Counted from the stretch's first letter, positions 47,097-56,664 are shown. The stretch is DNA of 64,000 bases from Chengkuizengella axinellae (GCF_030730905.1 NZ_JAVAMP010000001.1:310001-374000); one strand, 5' to 3'. A program made the numbers and translations. Notes: generated from the sequence alone by a model not told the origin.

Positions 47097-48256
47097 CAAA
47101 GACGGCAATAGATATAGAAGAGATGATGTATACATTGGATGATATCATTGTAGATTATATCTCTCCAAATGCAGCGAATATCGATAGAACAGGAATATTT
47201 CCACGTCAAAATATATCATTATTAGCAGAAGAAGGGTTTCTTGGTCTTCTAATTCCGAAAGAGTTAGGAGGTTGTGGAGCAACACCATCTATTTACAAAG
47301 AAGTAGTGATAAAGCTGGCTAAAGCATGTGCATCAACAGCTATGGTGTTTGTGCAGCATGTATCAGCAACATCCATTATGTTACATGGAGCACATCAACC
47401 TTTTATACAACAACAGCTTCGAAGTATGGCGAGCGGACAGAGTTTAGCAACGATTGCTCTTAGTGAACCTGGCTCTGGTGTCTATTTCTTTATGCCTGTT
47501 AGTCAAATGATAGATGGAGAACATGAGGATTTCATTTTTTCTGCAAAAAAAAGTATGGTGACAAGTGCAGGAGAAGCGGATATTTATGTTTCTAATTCTC
47601 GCTCCACTTCTTCTACAAGTGCGCTACAAAGTAATTATTTTATTTTTAGGAAAGATCAAGAAGGTGTAGAGATAGGCGGGATATGGGAAGGAATGGGGCT
47701 GCGTGGAAATAATAGCGCACCGATGATGATTCAAAATTGTTTAATTCCAAAAAAAGCAATGATAGGTAAAGAAGGAGATGGATTTAAGATCTCAAGAGAA
47801 AGACTACTCCCTATGGGTCAGATTGGAATATCTTCTATTCATGTTGGCATCACAAAAGCAATGTATGAGGAATGTGTGAAATATGTAAAAAAACGTTATT
47901 ACGAGCATAGTGATACACATTTATCCTCCTTTCAGAGCATACAGCAGATGATGGCAGAAATGCGTATTGAGTGTGATCGCGCTGAAGGTGCATTGAAGGA
48001 TATGGTTACTAAATTGGAGAGTGGAGATATTGATATGGTAACGATCCTTGAAATTAAAGTCATAGCTTGTGAAGCAGCGGGTCGAGTTGCTAATCTGTGT
48101 TTAAGAGTGGCCGGCGGGCATGCTTATTCCTCACATTTGCCATTAGAGAGATATATTCGGGATAGTAAGGCTGGTACGGTACTTGGTCCTACTCCAGATG
48201 TTCTAAAGGAACTAATAGGAAAAATCATTTTAGATGTACCAAAAACACTTATATAA
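47093..48256 (+). CDS. Acyl-CoA dehydrogenase-like flavoprotein
   Basis: 387 residues in the ACAD fold: N-terminal helices, FAD-contact ALSEPGSGV, middle beta domain, and C-terminal LPLERYIRDSKAGTVLGPTPD. Where medium-chain ACADs have the catalytic Glu (YEGTSE-like) this protein reads GPTP, so the base is absent or elsewhere. Such variants include flavin monooxygenases and other acyl-carrier enzymes. Overlaps the previous gene by 4 bp. Probably acts on the LuxE-activated acyl group. Confidence 0.82.
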   Translation: MTKTAIDIEEMMYTLDDIIVDYISPNAANIDRTGIFPRQNISLLAEEGFLGLLIPKELGGCGATPSIYKEVVIKLAKACASTAMVFVQHVSATSIMLHGAHQPFIQQQLRSMASGQSLATIALSEPGSGVYFFMPVSQMIDGEHEDFIFSAKKSMVTSAGEADIYVSNSRSTSSTSALQSNYFIFRKDQEGVEIGGIWEGMGLRGNNSAPMMIQNCLIPKKAMIGKEGDGFKISRERLLPMGQIGISSIHVGITKAMYEECVKYVKKRYYEHSDTHLSSFQSIQQMMAEMRIECDRAEGALKDMVTKLESGDIDMVTILEIKVIACEAAGRVANLCLRVAGGHAYSSHLPLERYIRDSKAGTVLGPTPDVLKELIGKIILDVPKTLI

Positions 48257-48277
48257 TATTTAAAGGAGTCCGATTGT

Positions 48278-50011
48278 ATGGCGTCGAAAAATTCACAAGA
48301 ATCACAGTACTTAGGCTTAAAACAAGTATTCGCAGTAAGTATTGGTTTGTTCTTAGTTTTTTTGGATAGTACGGTTGTTAATATAGCACTTCCGACTATT
48401 ATTGATGAGTATAGTATCCAACTTAGTACTGCTTCATGGATCATCAACTCCTTCGTATTAACTTTGGCAGTAACATTGGTAACATTAGGGAAGCTGGCTG
48501 ACCTAACAGGTCGTGTGAATATGTTTTTGAGCGGTTTAATTTTATTTATGATTAGTTCATTTCTATGCGGGATATCTCCTTCAGCAGAATACCTCATCCT
48601 ATTTAGAATATTACAAGGAATTGGTGGAGCTATGGTTATACCTACAAGCATGATGTTGGTTCGTACAGCTGTTCCACCAGAAAAAATGGGTTTGGCTATG
48701 GGAATATGGGGTGCTGTCGGTGCTTTAGCAGTAGCTTTGGGACCAAGTTTAGGCGGTGTAATTACGGAATACATTAATTGGAGATGGGTTTTTTATATTA
48801 ACGTGCCCATTGTCATTGTCACTTTTCCTTTTATTTATTTAATAATCCGTCAGCAAAAGGAGCAAAGGAAACCATTTAAATTAGATTTATTTGGAATATT
48901 AACGTTAAGTATTGGTTTGTTTTTCTTAACTTATGCTATTTTACAGGGTGAAGAGATGGGTTGGTTATCTACTGAAATTATTGTTTATTTTACCATTAGT
49001 GTACTCACAGGTGTTGCTTTTTTCCTTATAGAAAGAAAAGTTCAATCTCCTTTACTAGATCGATCTTTATTACAAAACAGATTATATGTAGGAGGATTGA
49101 TTTCCAATTTTCTTGGTGGAATTTTGTTAATGGGTACGTTAATTTTACTTCCGCTCTTTTTAATCCGTGTCAAAGATTTTACAACGTTAGATGCATCACT
49201 GGCAATAACTCCTCTGTCTGCAGTTATGCTTATCATTGCTCCTCTTATAGGTCGATTGATTGATAGGATAGGTTACTTTATTCCTACATTATTTGGTTAC
49301 ATTGCATGTATGGTTGGGTTTGGGTTCCTCTCGACGATCGATGCTTTTGTTAGTATGACTACATTTATTATGATATTAACCATTTTAGGGATGGGGCTAG
49401 GGGTTATTATGGTAACGAGTGTTACTGTATGTACAGCTTCCGTATCTAATGAACAAGTTTCCACTAGTTCTGGCATTTTTGCAATGATAAGGAATACAGG
49501 AGCCGCAGTAGGAGTAGCTTTGTTTATCTCTATTACATTAAGCTTTTTAAATCAATACTCTTCTGATATCGTAGATGAGGGGATCCAACTGATAAAAGAT
49601 CAAAATTTTGCTCCAGCAGTAGAGAATGGATTTATTACTGCACTGGAGGAAAGGCAAGGTGATTTTTTTGAAGGGGATACGAACACGTTAAGTTTGGATG
49701 AGGAATCAAAGCAACAGTTAGTGGAAGAGATGAAATCTGTTTCCGTTTCTGCTTTACCTGAAGGAGTAGAGATGACAGCAGAAGTTGAACGAAAAGTTGA
49801 AAGTGAGATTAACGAGCAGCTGAAAAATATAGAACAGAATTTAGAAGTAGTTCAAAACAGTTTGATACAATCAGGTAAAGAATACGTTGCTCAGGCAATG
49901 ACTAAATCGTTTATCTCCGGGATCATATTATGTTTTATTTTTAGCTTGTCATTGCCAATGTTAATGAAAACTCCTCCTTTTAAACGTAATAGAAACAAAC
50001 AAACAATATAA
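48278..50011 (+). CDS. MFS exporter, DHA2 (EmrB/QacA) type, 14 TM
   Basis: 577 residues with about 14 membrane segments. LDSTVVNIALPTI in TM1 is the DHA2 signature, followed by LGKLADLTGRVNMFLSG (motif A) and RILQGIGGAMVIP (motif C region). A long hydrophilic loop rich in Glu (about 430-545) precedes the last helix, typical of EmrB-like proteins. Last gene of the cluster, so it probably exports the product or gives self-resistance. Confidence 0.92.
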   Translation: MASKNSQESQYLGLKQVFAVSIGLFLVFLDSTVVNIALPTIIDEYSIQLSTASWIINSFVLTLAVTLVTLGKLADLTGRVNMFLSGLILFMISSFLCGISPSAEYLILFRILQGIGGAMVIPTSMMLVRTAVPPEKMGLAMGIWGAVGALAVALGPSLGGVITEYINWRWVFYINVPIVIVTFPFIYLIIRQQKEQRKPFKLDLFGILTLSIGLFFLTYAILQGEEMGWLSTEIIVYFTISVLTGVAFFLIERKVQSPLLDRSLLQNRLYVGGLISNFLGGILLMGTLILLPLFLIRVKDFTTLDASLAITPLSAVMLIIAPLIGRLIDRIGYFIPTLFGYIACMVGFGFLSTIDAFVSMTTFIMILTILGMGLGVIMVTSVTVCTASVSNEQVSTSSGIFAMIRNTGAAVGVALFISITLSFLNQYSSDIVDEGIQLIKDQNFAPAVENGFITALEERQGDFFEGDTNTLSLDEESKQQLVEEMKSVSVSALPEGVEMTAEVERKVESEINEQLKNIEQNLEVVQNSLIQSGKEYVAQAMTKSFISGIILCFIFSLSLPMLMKTPPFKRNRNKQTI

Positions 50012-50208
50012 GCTACTGAAAGTATACGTTAAGAAATATAGTTAGAGGCTGGGACAAAACCCGGTAATTTAAACTAAAGATGCCCTCATAAACAAAAATC
50101 TGTTTGCGGGGGCATCTGCTATTATTAAATTTTTCAATTGATAAAGAAAAAAAGAACAACCTCTGTTAAAATTAAAGTTCCTACACAATAATCAAAAGAG
50201 GTGTTCTT

Positions 50209-51794
50209 ATGTTTAAAAATTATAACATGAATCAAGTAGTTTTGCCCCTAGATTTAGAAATTAAACTTCAGGAAAATGATATAGCCTATTCCATTCACGA
50301 TCTTGTGGAACAAATCCCAGATCAAGCCTTCGATCAGTTCACACAACATACTGGCTGTCCTGCCTACCACCCACGAATGATGATGAAAGTTATTTTATGT
50401 GCCTATACCCAATCCGTTTTCTCAGGCAGAAAAATTGAAGGGCTCTTAAAGGACAGTATACGTATGATGTGGTTGGCTCAAGGATATGAACCAAGCTATC
50501 GGACAATCAACCGATTTCGTGTTCATCCCAAGGTGAAGTTGCTTCTTCGAGAGTGCTTTGTTCAGTTTCGATGTCACCTTGTTCAAGAAGGACAGATTGA
50601 AAATGAAGCCATTTTTATTGATGGAACTAAAGTAGAAGCGAATGCGAATAAGTTTACCTTCGTGTGGCGCAAAGCAGTTGAAAAGTATCACGCACAACTC
50701 ATTGAGAAGTCAAATCAAATCTATGATGAACTCGTAGAAAACGAAATTATACCTGAAATCAAACGTGAAACTCCAGAGGAACTTTCTACAGAAGAACTTT
50801 CAGATGTTGCGGAAAAGATGGAAGAAAAAATAGAAGAATTAAACCAAAACATAGAAGCTAGTGCGGACGTAAATGAACGAAAACATCTTCGAACGAAACG
50901 GAAAGAACAAAAGCAACTTCATAAACAGTTTAGAAATTTTTCGGAACGCAAACAAAAGTATGAACAGGACATGAATACCTTCGGTAACCGGAATAGTTAC
51001 TCCAAGACGGATACGGATGCTACATTTATGCGAATGAAAGATGATTATATGAAAAATGGACAATTGAAAGCTGGTTATAATCTACAGATTGCGACGGAAG
51101 GTCAATATGCACTTGCATACGATATATTCCCCAATCCAACTGACACACGAACGTTCTTACCATTCCTAGATTACATTGAAGAGCATTTTAAGAGCATTTT
51201 TTTAAGCTTCCGACCTACATCGTTGCAGATGCTGGTTACGGAAGTGAGGAAAATTATCATGATGTCTTGGAAAAGCGTAATCGTACACCACTTATGACGT
51301 TTAACACATATCGGAAAGAGAAAAAAAGAAGTTACAAAAAAAATGCCTTCAACATTACTAACTGGAAATATGACAAAGAGGGCGATTACTTTACATGTCC
51401 AAATGAAAAACAATTGACGTTCCGTTGCAGATCAGAGAAGAAGGATCGAAACGGTTTCACAAGAAGGTTTAAGGTTTATGAATGTGAGGACTGTACCGGA
51501 TGCCCTTTCCGTTCCCAATGTACGAAAGCAAAAGAAGGAAACAATCGAAAAATCATGTATAACGAAAAATGGGAACAACAAAAAGAAATGACTAGAGCGC
51601 TGCTTTCAGAAGAGAAAACAGGGGAAATTTACGGAAGACGAAAAACGGATGTGGAACCAGTTTTTGGATTTTTGAAGGCTAATTTACGTTTCACTCGAAT
51701 GTCAGTCAGGAGCAAAGAAAAAGTGGAAAATGAATTAGGGTTTGCGCTCATGGCAGTGAACTTAAGAAAGTTCAGCGCCATGAGCGCAAATTAA
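50209..51794 (+). CDS. IS1182 transposase in two overlapping frames
   Basis: DDE transposase. Frame 0 runs from ATG 50209 to a stop at 51297 and holds the N-terminal DUF772-like domain and first catalytic Asp ([16 protein letters not shown]). The second Asp (IVADAGYG) and the Glu (EPVFGFLK) are in the -1 frame, open to 51794. A -1 shift at 51198-51204 restores one protein of about 528 residues, the normal family size. Programmed frameshifting or a recent 1-nt loss in the T-run are both possible. Confidence 0.85.
51198..51244 (+). promoter_or_regulatory. Candidate programmed -1 frameshift signal in the transposase
   Basis: T TTT TTA (51198-51204) in frame 0, the classical slippery heptamer. 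Two nt later CTTCCG (51207-51212) pairs with CGGAAG (51239-51244), with inner CATC/GATG. Slippage gives the second catalytic Asp in frame. Confidence 0.5.
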
Positions 51795-51828
51795 CGAATA
51801 TTTCCGAAGGGATTATTATAAAGAAAAA

Positions 51829-51859
51829 GTTCTGATCATTAAAAACCAATGATTAGAAC
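51829..51859 (+). terminator. Terminator of the IS transposase
   Basis: GTTCTGATCATT, loop AAAAACC, AATGATTAGAAC, then CTTTTCTCC. Confidence 0.65.
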
Positions 51860-51913
51860 CTTTTCTCCATTAATTTAGACTAGTTTTGTCCCAGCCTCTT
51901 GATTTTTTTGGGA

Positions 51914-51945
51914 TGGTACTAGAAAAAGATAGTACTATTTTTTTT
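51914..51945 (+). terminator. Terminator, probably originally of the metabolite operon
   Basis: GGTACTA, 8-nt loop, TAGTAC, then a long T-run. It lies just outside the IS, where the MFS gene would end without the insertion. A similar hairpin is at 37973. Confidence 0.6.
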
Positions 51946-52009
51946 GCTTAGTTTTCTTAAAATTAAATGTATATAGAGAGAATGGATCGTTATTTAAGGA
52001 GGAAGTGAA

Positions 52010-52438
52010 TTGACTAAATCTGAATCACTAACTCAATTGGGGTTTAACTTTTTAAAAAGAAAATGTTTTGTCAGCACCACAACTATAATTTTCATTGTTA
52101 TGATAGAGCTTGTTTTATACACACTTTTTCTCGATAAAGATATTGAATCCTTAATGGAACACTTTTCTATGGTGCTGGGTGTTCATATGGTTTCCCTAAT
52201 TATTCCGTTGTTTGTTATTGCCATACCGATTTCTATTTTATCAGATATCGTGACTGAAGAAATATACAAAGATAGTCGAATGTTTATAGCATTCTTTTTA
52301 CACGTCACGTTGTTTATGATTTTTAGCTTAGTTTTTACAAGTGGTTTTCCTTTGGCTGTGTTAGTTGTTGGATTAACTGGTTTGTTGTATTGGCTAATAG
52401 ATGAAGGGATTAGAATTTGGTTGCGTAAGGAAAAATAA
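52010..52438 (+). CDS. Hypothetical small membrane protein
   Basis: 142 residues from a TTG with AGGAGG upstream. Three to four hydrophobic helices (FVSTTTIIFIVMIELVLY, MVSLIIPLFVIAIPISIL, MFIAFFLHVTLFMIFSL, AVLVVGLTGLLYWLI). No family recognised. First of three genes on the same strand ahead of the DUF2157 protein, probably co-transcribed. Confidence 0.7.
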   Translation: MTKSESLTQLGFNFLKRKCFVSTTTIIFIVMIELVLYTLFLDKDIESLMEHFSMVLGVHMVSLIIPLFVIAIPISILSDIVTEEIYKDSRMFIAFFLHVTLFMIFSLVFTSGFPLAVLVVGLTGLLYWLIDEGIRIWLRKEK

Positions 52439-52459
52439 ATGATCTTGGGAAGTGTTGTT

Positions 52460-53647
52460 ATGAAAAATGTTTTAACAAAAGAAGGTTTGAAATGGGTCGA
52501 CAAACAAATCATTTCAAAAGAGCAATACGATCAGATTTTGGATTTATATCAAGAGTCAGAAAAACGTTCTTTTAAAATACTCCCTATTTTAGCTAGTTTA
52601 TTGGTTGGTCTAGGCATACTTACTTTCATTGCTTCAAATTGGTCTTTGATTTCAAATCCGATGAAGATGTTGATTATCATTGCTATCATGTTAGGTTTTT
52701 ATGGCTATGGTGACAGAATGATTCACAAGGGCTCACATGTTATGGGTCACTGTTTTATGTCATTAGGGGTTGTCACCTTTGGAGCAGGTATTATTTTAAC
52801 AGGACAAATGTTCCATTTAAGTACGAATGATGTTACTTCGTTTATTGTTTGGGGATTGGCAGGATCGGCATTAACTTATATATATCGCAGTTCACTTTTG
52901 TTTTATTTAACGCTTGTTATATTAAATGTAACACAAGGAATTAGCTTGATTTCATATGGTCAATTTAGTTTTGTTGCTTATGTATTGCTAACGCTAGGTT
53001 TAGGATTTTTTGCATACAAGTATAGAAATGAAATCGTCGTTATTTTATTATCTATTTCAATATTCATTCAATCACTATATGTGTTCATAGATTTTGAAAT
53101 TTCTTGGATTTGGATTTTTGTCCCTGTTTATTTGTTATATATTTTGTCAGATATCTGGCCGAAAGATTTCTTTTTCTTCATCTACCGTAAGTTAAGCTTA
53201 GTATTTGTGTATTTATTTGCTTTTTTTATGGTATTATTTCATGATTTTGAGCCATTTTCGATCTTTCACTTTATGATTTTTATGATCTTTGCATTAATAT
53301 CATTAGCTTTGAAAAGAAAGCAGAACCGGTTAATTACAGGGTTTGAATGGCTCATGATGTTCCCATTTTATTATTTGGTTCCATCTGGAGATATCCTGTA
53401 TATTTTTATGATGTTTTTCTTCTCGGTATATATGTTGTGGAACGGATTTAAATATAAAAATAGATTAACTGTTAATCTAGGAAGTTTCTCATTTTTATTC
53501 AGTTCACTTGTAGCATATTTGAACTTAACATGGAGTTTTATGCCAAAATCCATTTTATTTATACTTGGTGGCGGACTTTTATTCGGAATTTATTTTATAT
53601 TGCAAAAACAGAAGAAAATATGGCTTGCCAATAACGGAGGTGAGTGA
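52460..53647 (+). CDS. DUF2157 membrane protein
   Basis: 395 residues; ATG 52460 with GGGAAG upstream, seven codons inside the longest frame. A short soluble head (TKEGLKWVDKQIISKEQYDQILDLY) precedes about 11 membrane helices, the first FKILPILASLLVGLGILTFI, matching DUF2157. The following GDYXXLXY protein is its usual companion. Function unknown. Confidence 0.85.
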   Translation: MKNVLTKEGLKWVDKQIISKEQYDQILDLYQESEKRSFKILPILASLLVGLGILTFIASNWSLISNPMKMLIIIAIMLGFYGYGDRMIHKGSHVMGHCFMSLGVVTFGAGIILTGQMFHLSTNDVTSFIVWGLAGSALTYIYRSSLLFYLTLVILNVTQGISLISYGQFSFVAYVLLTLGLGFFAYKYRNEIVVILLSISIFIQSLYVFIDFEISWIWIFVPVYLLYILSDIWPKDFFFFIYRKLSLVFVYLFAFFMVLFHDFEPFSIFHFMIFMIFALISLALKRKQNRLITGFEWLMMFPFYYLVPSGDILYIFMMFFFSVYMLWNGFKYKNRLTVNLGSFSFLFSSLVAYLNLTWSFMPKSILFILGGGLLFGIYFILQKQKKIWLANNGGE

Positions 53648-53648
53648 T

Positions 53649-54167
53649 TTGAAATCATCCAAGAGGGTTTGGCTGTCTATAGTTGTGCTCCTTCAAGTTT
53701 GTTTTATATTATCCATAGCATTAAGCAATTATTCTGTTGAATGGTTTGGAAAGGAATTACGATTAAAAACAGTGCCTGTTGACCCGAGAAATCTATTTTA
53801 TGGTGATTATGTCGTACTGAATTATGAAATTAATAACATTCCTAAAACGTTGTGGGAAGGTAATGATGATCCTGATGAAGGAGATAAACTTATTGTTGGA
53901 TTAGAAGAACAAGAAGGGTATTTTACTGTTGTATCCATTGGTTATAACAAGCCAAAGGACGAAGATAGTGACTATATATATGTTGATGCGGAAGTAACCA
54001 AAAATAGAGGAAACAGTATTTTCGTTAAGTACGGGATAGAAAAATATTATATTCCTGAAGGAAGTGGAAGAGAGATCGAACAGCAAAGAGGAGAATTTGA
54101 TGTCCTTGTAAAATATGCATCTTGGGGAAGTATGAAAATATCTCGTCTTGAATTTAGTGAAAGTTAA
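53649..54167 (+). CDS. GDYXXLXY domain protein
   Basis: 172 residues from TTG 53649, 5 nt after GGAGGTGAG and 1 nt after the DUF2157 stop. One N-terminal helix (VWLSIVVLLQVCFILSIAL) then an external domain with the naming motif GDYVVLNYEI and PVDPRNLFYGD. Forms a conserved pair with DUF2157 or DUF4401 proteins; role unknown. Confidence 0.88.
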   Translation: MKSSKRVWLSIVVLLQVCFILSIALSNYSVEWFGKELRLKTVPVDPRNLFYGDYVVLNYEINNIPKTLWEGNDDPDEGDKLIVGLEEQEGYFTVVSIGYNKPKDEDSDYIYVDAEVTKNRGNSIFVKYGIEKYYIPEGSGREIEQQRGEFDVLVKYASWGSMKISRLEFSES

Positions 54168-54176
54168 AAAATATAA

Positions 54177-54220
54177 AATAACGATGGAATAACTTCATTT
54201 GAAGTAATCCATCGTTATTT
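54177..54220 (+). terminator. Terminator after the GDYXXLXY gene
   Basis: AATAACGATGGA, an inner ACTTC/GAAGT stem, TCCATCGTTATT. The rest of the gap to 54415 shows no feature. Confidence 0.7.
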
Positions 54221-54414
54221 ATTTATATAAAAAATGATTACACCTTGCTTATCGAATCCAATATATATAGAAATAAGGTGACTGAATTTAATGTTAAAGC
54301 TTTAAACTATATATATATTATCCATGAGAAGTGTGAAATTAGTGTGATTGGGAACAATAAGCAAGTCACATCATTTTTTTATAAACATTTATATAATGAT
54401 ATGTTTATTTAGGA

Positions 54415-54744
54415 TTATTCAGTAGCTTCTTCATCAGCAGCTTCTTCTTCTGCTCCTTCTTCCATATCAGTATCTTCATCAGCTTCGACTTCTGCTTCTT
54501 CTTCTGTGTCAACGTCTTCATCAGTAGCTTCGCCTTCAGTTATTTCATCTTCAGTTGTTCCTTCTTCAATTGTTTCGTCTTCTGTCATTTCTTCATCAGT
54601 AGTTGTGTCATCCATTTCTTCGTTTTGCTCAACTTGTTCTTCTTGTTGATCCTGTGGTTCCATTTCCGGATCCTCGGAAGTACATGCTGCTGCAAATACA
54701 GTTATAGCTCCTAAAATCGCAAAAATTTGTAATGCCTTTTTCAT
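54415..54744 (-). CDS. Acidic low-complexity lipoprotein
   Basis: 109 residues. The signal peptide ends in the lipobox FAAAC (Cys 21), so the mature protein is lipid-anchored outside. The remainder is almost entirely Glu, Asp and Thr in loose repeats. No fold expected; could bind cations or act as a surface spacer. RBS GGGGG before ATG. Confidence 0.75.
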   Translation of the reverse strand: MKKALQIFAILGAITVFAAACTSEDPEMEPQDQQEEQVEQNEEMDDTTTDEEMTEDETIEEGTTEDEITEGEATDEDVDTEEEAEVEADEDTDMEEGAEEEAADEEATE

Positions 54745-54966
54745 TTTGATTTCCCCCTGGTTTTTTTTGTTTTTTATTTTTGTTTACATGATACATTTTA
54801 GTTAATCAACCTTAAAATTACATTAATACTGAATTAAAATCATATAAAGAATCATTTTTTACTGAATTAAGCGATTTACATTCATTTATATCAGTATGGA
54901 ACATGCTATAATTATTAGGGAAATTATGGATGTTGAAAAAGAGTGACAGAAATTGAGGTGGTTCTA

Positions 54967-55731
54967 ATGATTCAAAAACTTGATTTTAACCAAGAAAGGA
55001 ATACGGATAAAAACATCAAATTGATTTGGAATCAATTTGATGATCTTTATTTACAAAGGTTGAGGAAAGTAAGTAATTTAGAAGATTTAATAAGTTTACG
55101 AATGAGTGAAATTGAAAGAGTTAGAGAAGTTACTAGTTTTGTACATAATCTATGGGATCATAATGGTGATAATGAACCTCAAAAAAATGATCCAATTTCA
55201 ATCATACAAGAAGCGTTAAATGGGAAAAATTTTCGTTGTGTTGAATACTCGAGTGTACTTAGTAGTTGTTTAAATGCTATTGATATACCTTCTAGGTTAG
55301 TAGCTCTTAAGACAAAAGATTGTGAAACTAGAGCATATGGCGCAGGGCATGTTGTTGTTGAAGCTTATCTCAAGGGGAAGGAAAAATGGGTAATGATTGA
55401 TCCTCAATGGAATATTATTACGATGATGAATGGAATCCCTCTTAATGCCGTAGAATTTCAAGAAAGTATATATCAGCAGAAGGAGATTACTGAGTTTTCA
55501 AACATTAAAACAGAGTACTTTAATTGGATTCATCCATACTTATATTATTTTACTGTAGATATTGACAACAGGGTTGGTGTTCATAAAGAAGAAACCCATA
55601 ATGAATACAAACAAATCATGTTAGTCCCAAATGGTGCTAAAGAGCCGAAGCTATTTCAGAGAAGATTTCCTATAAAAAATGTGTATTATACAAATCATAT
55701 TCACTTATTTTATCAACAACCTATATTATAA
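54967..55731 (+). CDS. Transglutaminase-like cysteine protease-fold protein
   Basis: 254 residues; ATG 54967 with GAGGTGG upstream. The catalytic triad is visible: Cys in NFRCVEYSSVLSS, His in GAGHVVVEAY, Asp in MIDPQWN. No signal peptide, so it is cytosolic. Family members are peptidases, transglutaminases or amidases; the substrate is unknown. Confidence 0.82.
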   Translation: MIQKLDFNQERNTDKNIKLIWNQFDDLYLQRLRKVSNLEDLISLRMSEIERVREVTSFVHNLWDHNGDNEPQKNDPISIIQEALNGKNFRCVEYSSVLSSCLNAIDIPSRLVALKTKDCETRAYGAGHVVVEAYLKGKEKWVMIDPQWNIITMMNGIPLNAVEFQESIYQQKEITEFSNIKTEYFNWIHPYLYYFTVDIDNRVGVHKEETHNEYKQIMLVPNGAKEPKLFQRRFPIKNVYYTNHIHLFYQQPIL

Positions 55732-55770
55732 ATTTCATTACAGAAAGATAAAAAGGAGATATAAAAATAT

Positions 55771-56529
55771 ATGCTTAGCTCATACAGTTCATTAGCTACT
55801 GAAGTATACGATATTACTAAACCCATAGGACATTCCTTTGGTGATATAGAGTTTTATTTAGAGAGATTGAAAGGTTGTACCGGTTCTATACTTGAACCAG
55901 CCGTTGGCTCTGGCCGCATGTTAATTCCACTATTAGAAGCTGGATTTTTAGTAGATGGGATTGATAACTCGCCTGAAATGCTAACATCTTGCAGTGATCG
56001 ATGTAAAGAAAGAGGATTTACCCCTAATCTTTATGAAGGGAAAATGCAGGATTTTAAATTAGAGAACAAATACGAAGCAGTAATAGTTCCTACCGGTTCT
56101 ATTTTGCTGCTTGAAAATCGTGAGGAATCATTACAAGCTTTGCAGACATTTTATGAACATCTCTTACCAGGAGGGCGTCTGATTATAGATATATTTTTAC
56201 AGACCGATTTTAATTTAAATCAAGTTTCAACTAGTACTTGGACAACTCCCGATCATAATGTCATTACATTAGAATCTAAAATAGTAGAAGTAGATTTTCT
56301 CAATCAATACACGATTAAATATTTAAAATATGAAAAATGGAGTAATGGAAAGTTAATAGAAACTGAGTTGCAAAGGTTTCCTCTTAGATGGTATGGGGTT
56401 GAAGAATTCAAGGGGATATTAGAGAAGATAGGTTTTACAAACATTGTGATTTCATCTAACTATAAATATGGAGAATTGCCTAAAGATGCAAATCAATCTA
56501 TTACGTTTGAAGCGATTAGACCTAATTAA
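55771..56529 (+). CDS. SAM-dependent methyltransferase
   Basis: 252 residues, class I fold. Motif I ILEPAVGSGRMLIPLLEAG near 38-56, motif II VDGIDNSPEML, and EAVIVPTGSILLL. A methyltransferase-25 type domain; the substrate is unknown. AAAAAGGAG RBS, 40 bp after the transglutaminase-like gene, perhaps the same transcript. Confidence 0.88.
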   Translation: MLSSYSSLATEVYDITKPIGHSFGDIEFYLERLKGCTGSILEPAVGSGRMLIPLLEAGFLVDGIDNSPEMLTSCSDRCKERGFTPNLYEGKMQDFKLENKYEAVIVPTGSILLLENREESLQALQTFYEHLLPGGRLIIDIFLQTDFNLNQVSTSTWTTPDHNVITLESKIVEVDFLNQYTIKYLKYEKWSNGKLIETELQRFPLRWYGVEEFKGILEKIGFTNIVISSNYKYGELPKDANQSITFEAIRPN

Positions 56530-56616
56530 TTCATCTTCGTATACAGTGAATAAAAATTAAAACGTTTGAACTGGTTTAGGTCTTATTAACAATGAACTTG
56601 TTATCTTCCTACTTTT

Positions 56617-56644
56617 AACAGAGGGGACTATGGTCCCCTTTGTT
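56617..56644. terminator. Bidirectional terminator
   Basis: AACAGAGGGGAC, TATG, GTCCCCTTTGTT between convergent genes. Confidence 0.75.
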
Positions 56645-56664
56645 AAGTCAAAGTTCTTTACCTA

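Larger units (their letters stand above)
50044..51899. mobile_element. IS1182-family insertion sequence
   Basis: 1856 bp with perfect 17-bp terminal inverted repeats AGAGGCTGGGACAAAAC (50044-50060) and its complement (51883-51899). The transposase reads left to right. A strong hairpin AGATGCCC/GGGCATCT (50078-50117) inside the left end could block read-in transcription, and a terminator (51829-51859) follows the transposase. No target duplication is obvious. It sits between the MFS gene and the terminator at 51914. Confidence 0.92.

Noticed and set aside
48124-48774. 216-codon minus-strand frame
   Set aside because: Antisense to the end of the ACAD-like gene and start of the MFS gene; no RBS and no family features.
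54415-54744. Pseudogene or low-complexity artefact
   Set aside because: It has a clear signal peptide with lipobox and an RBS, so it is kept as a lipoprotein gene.
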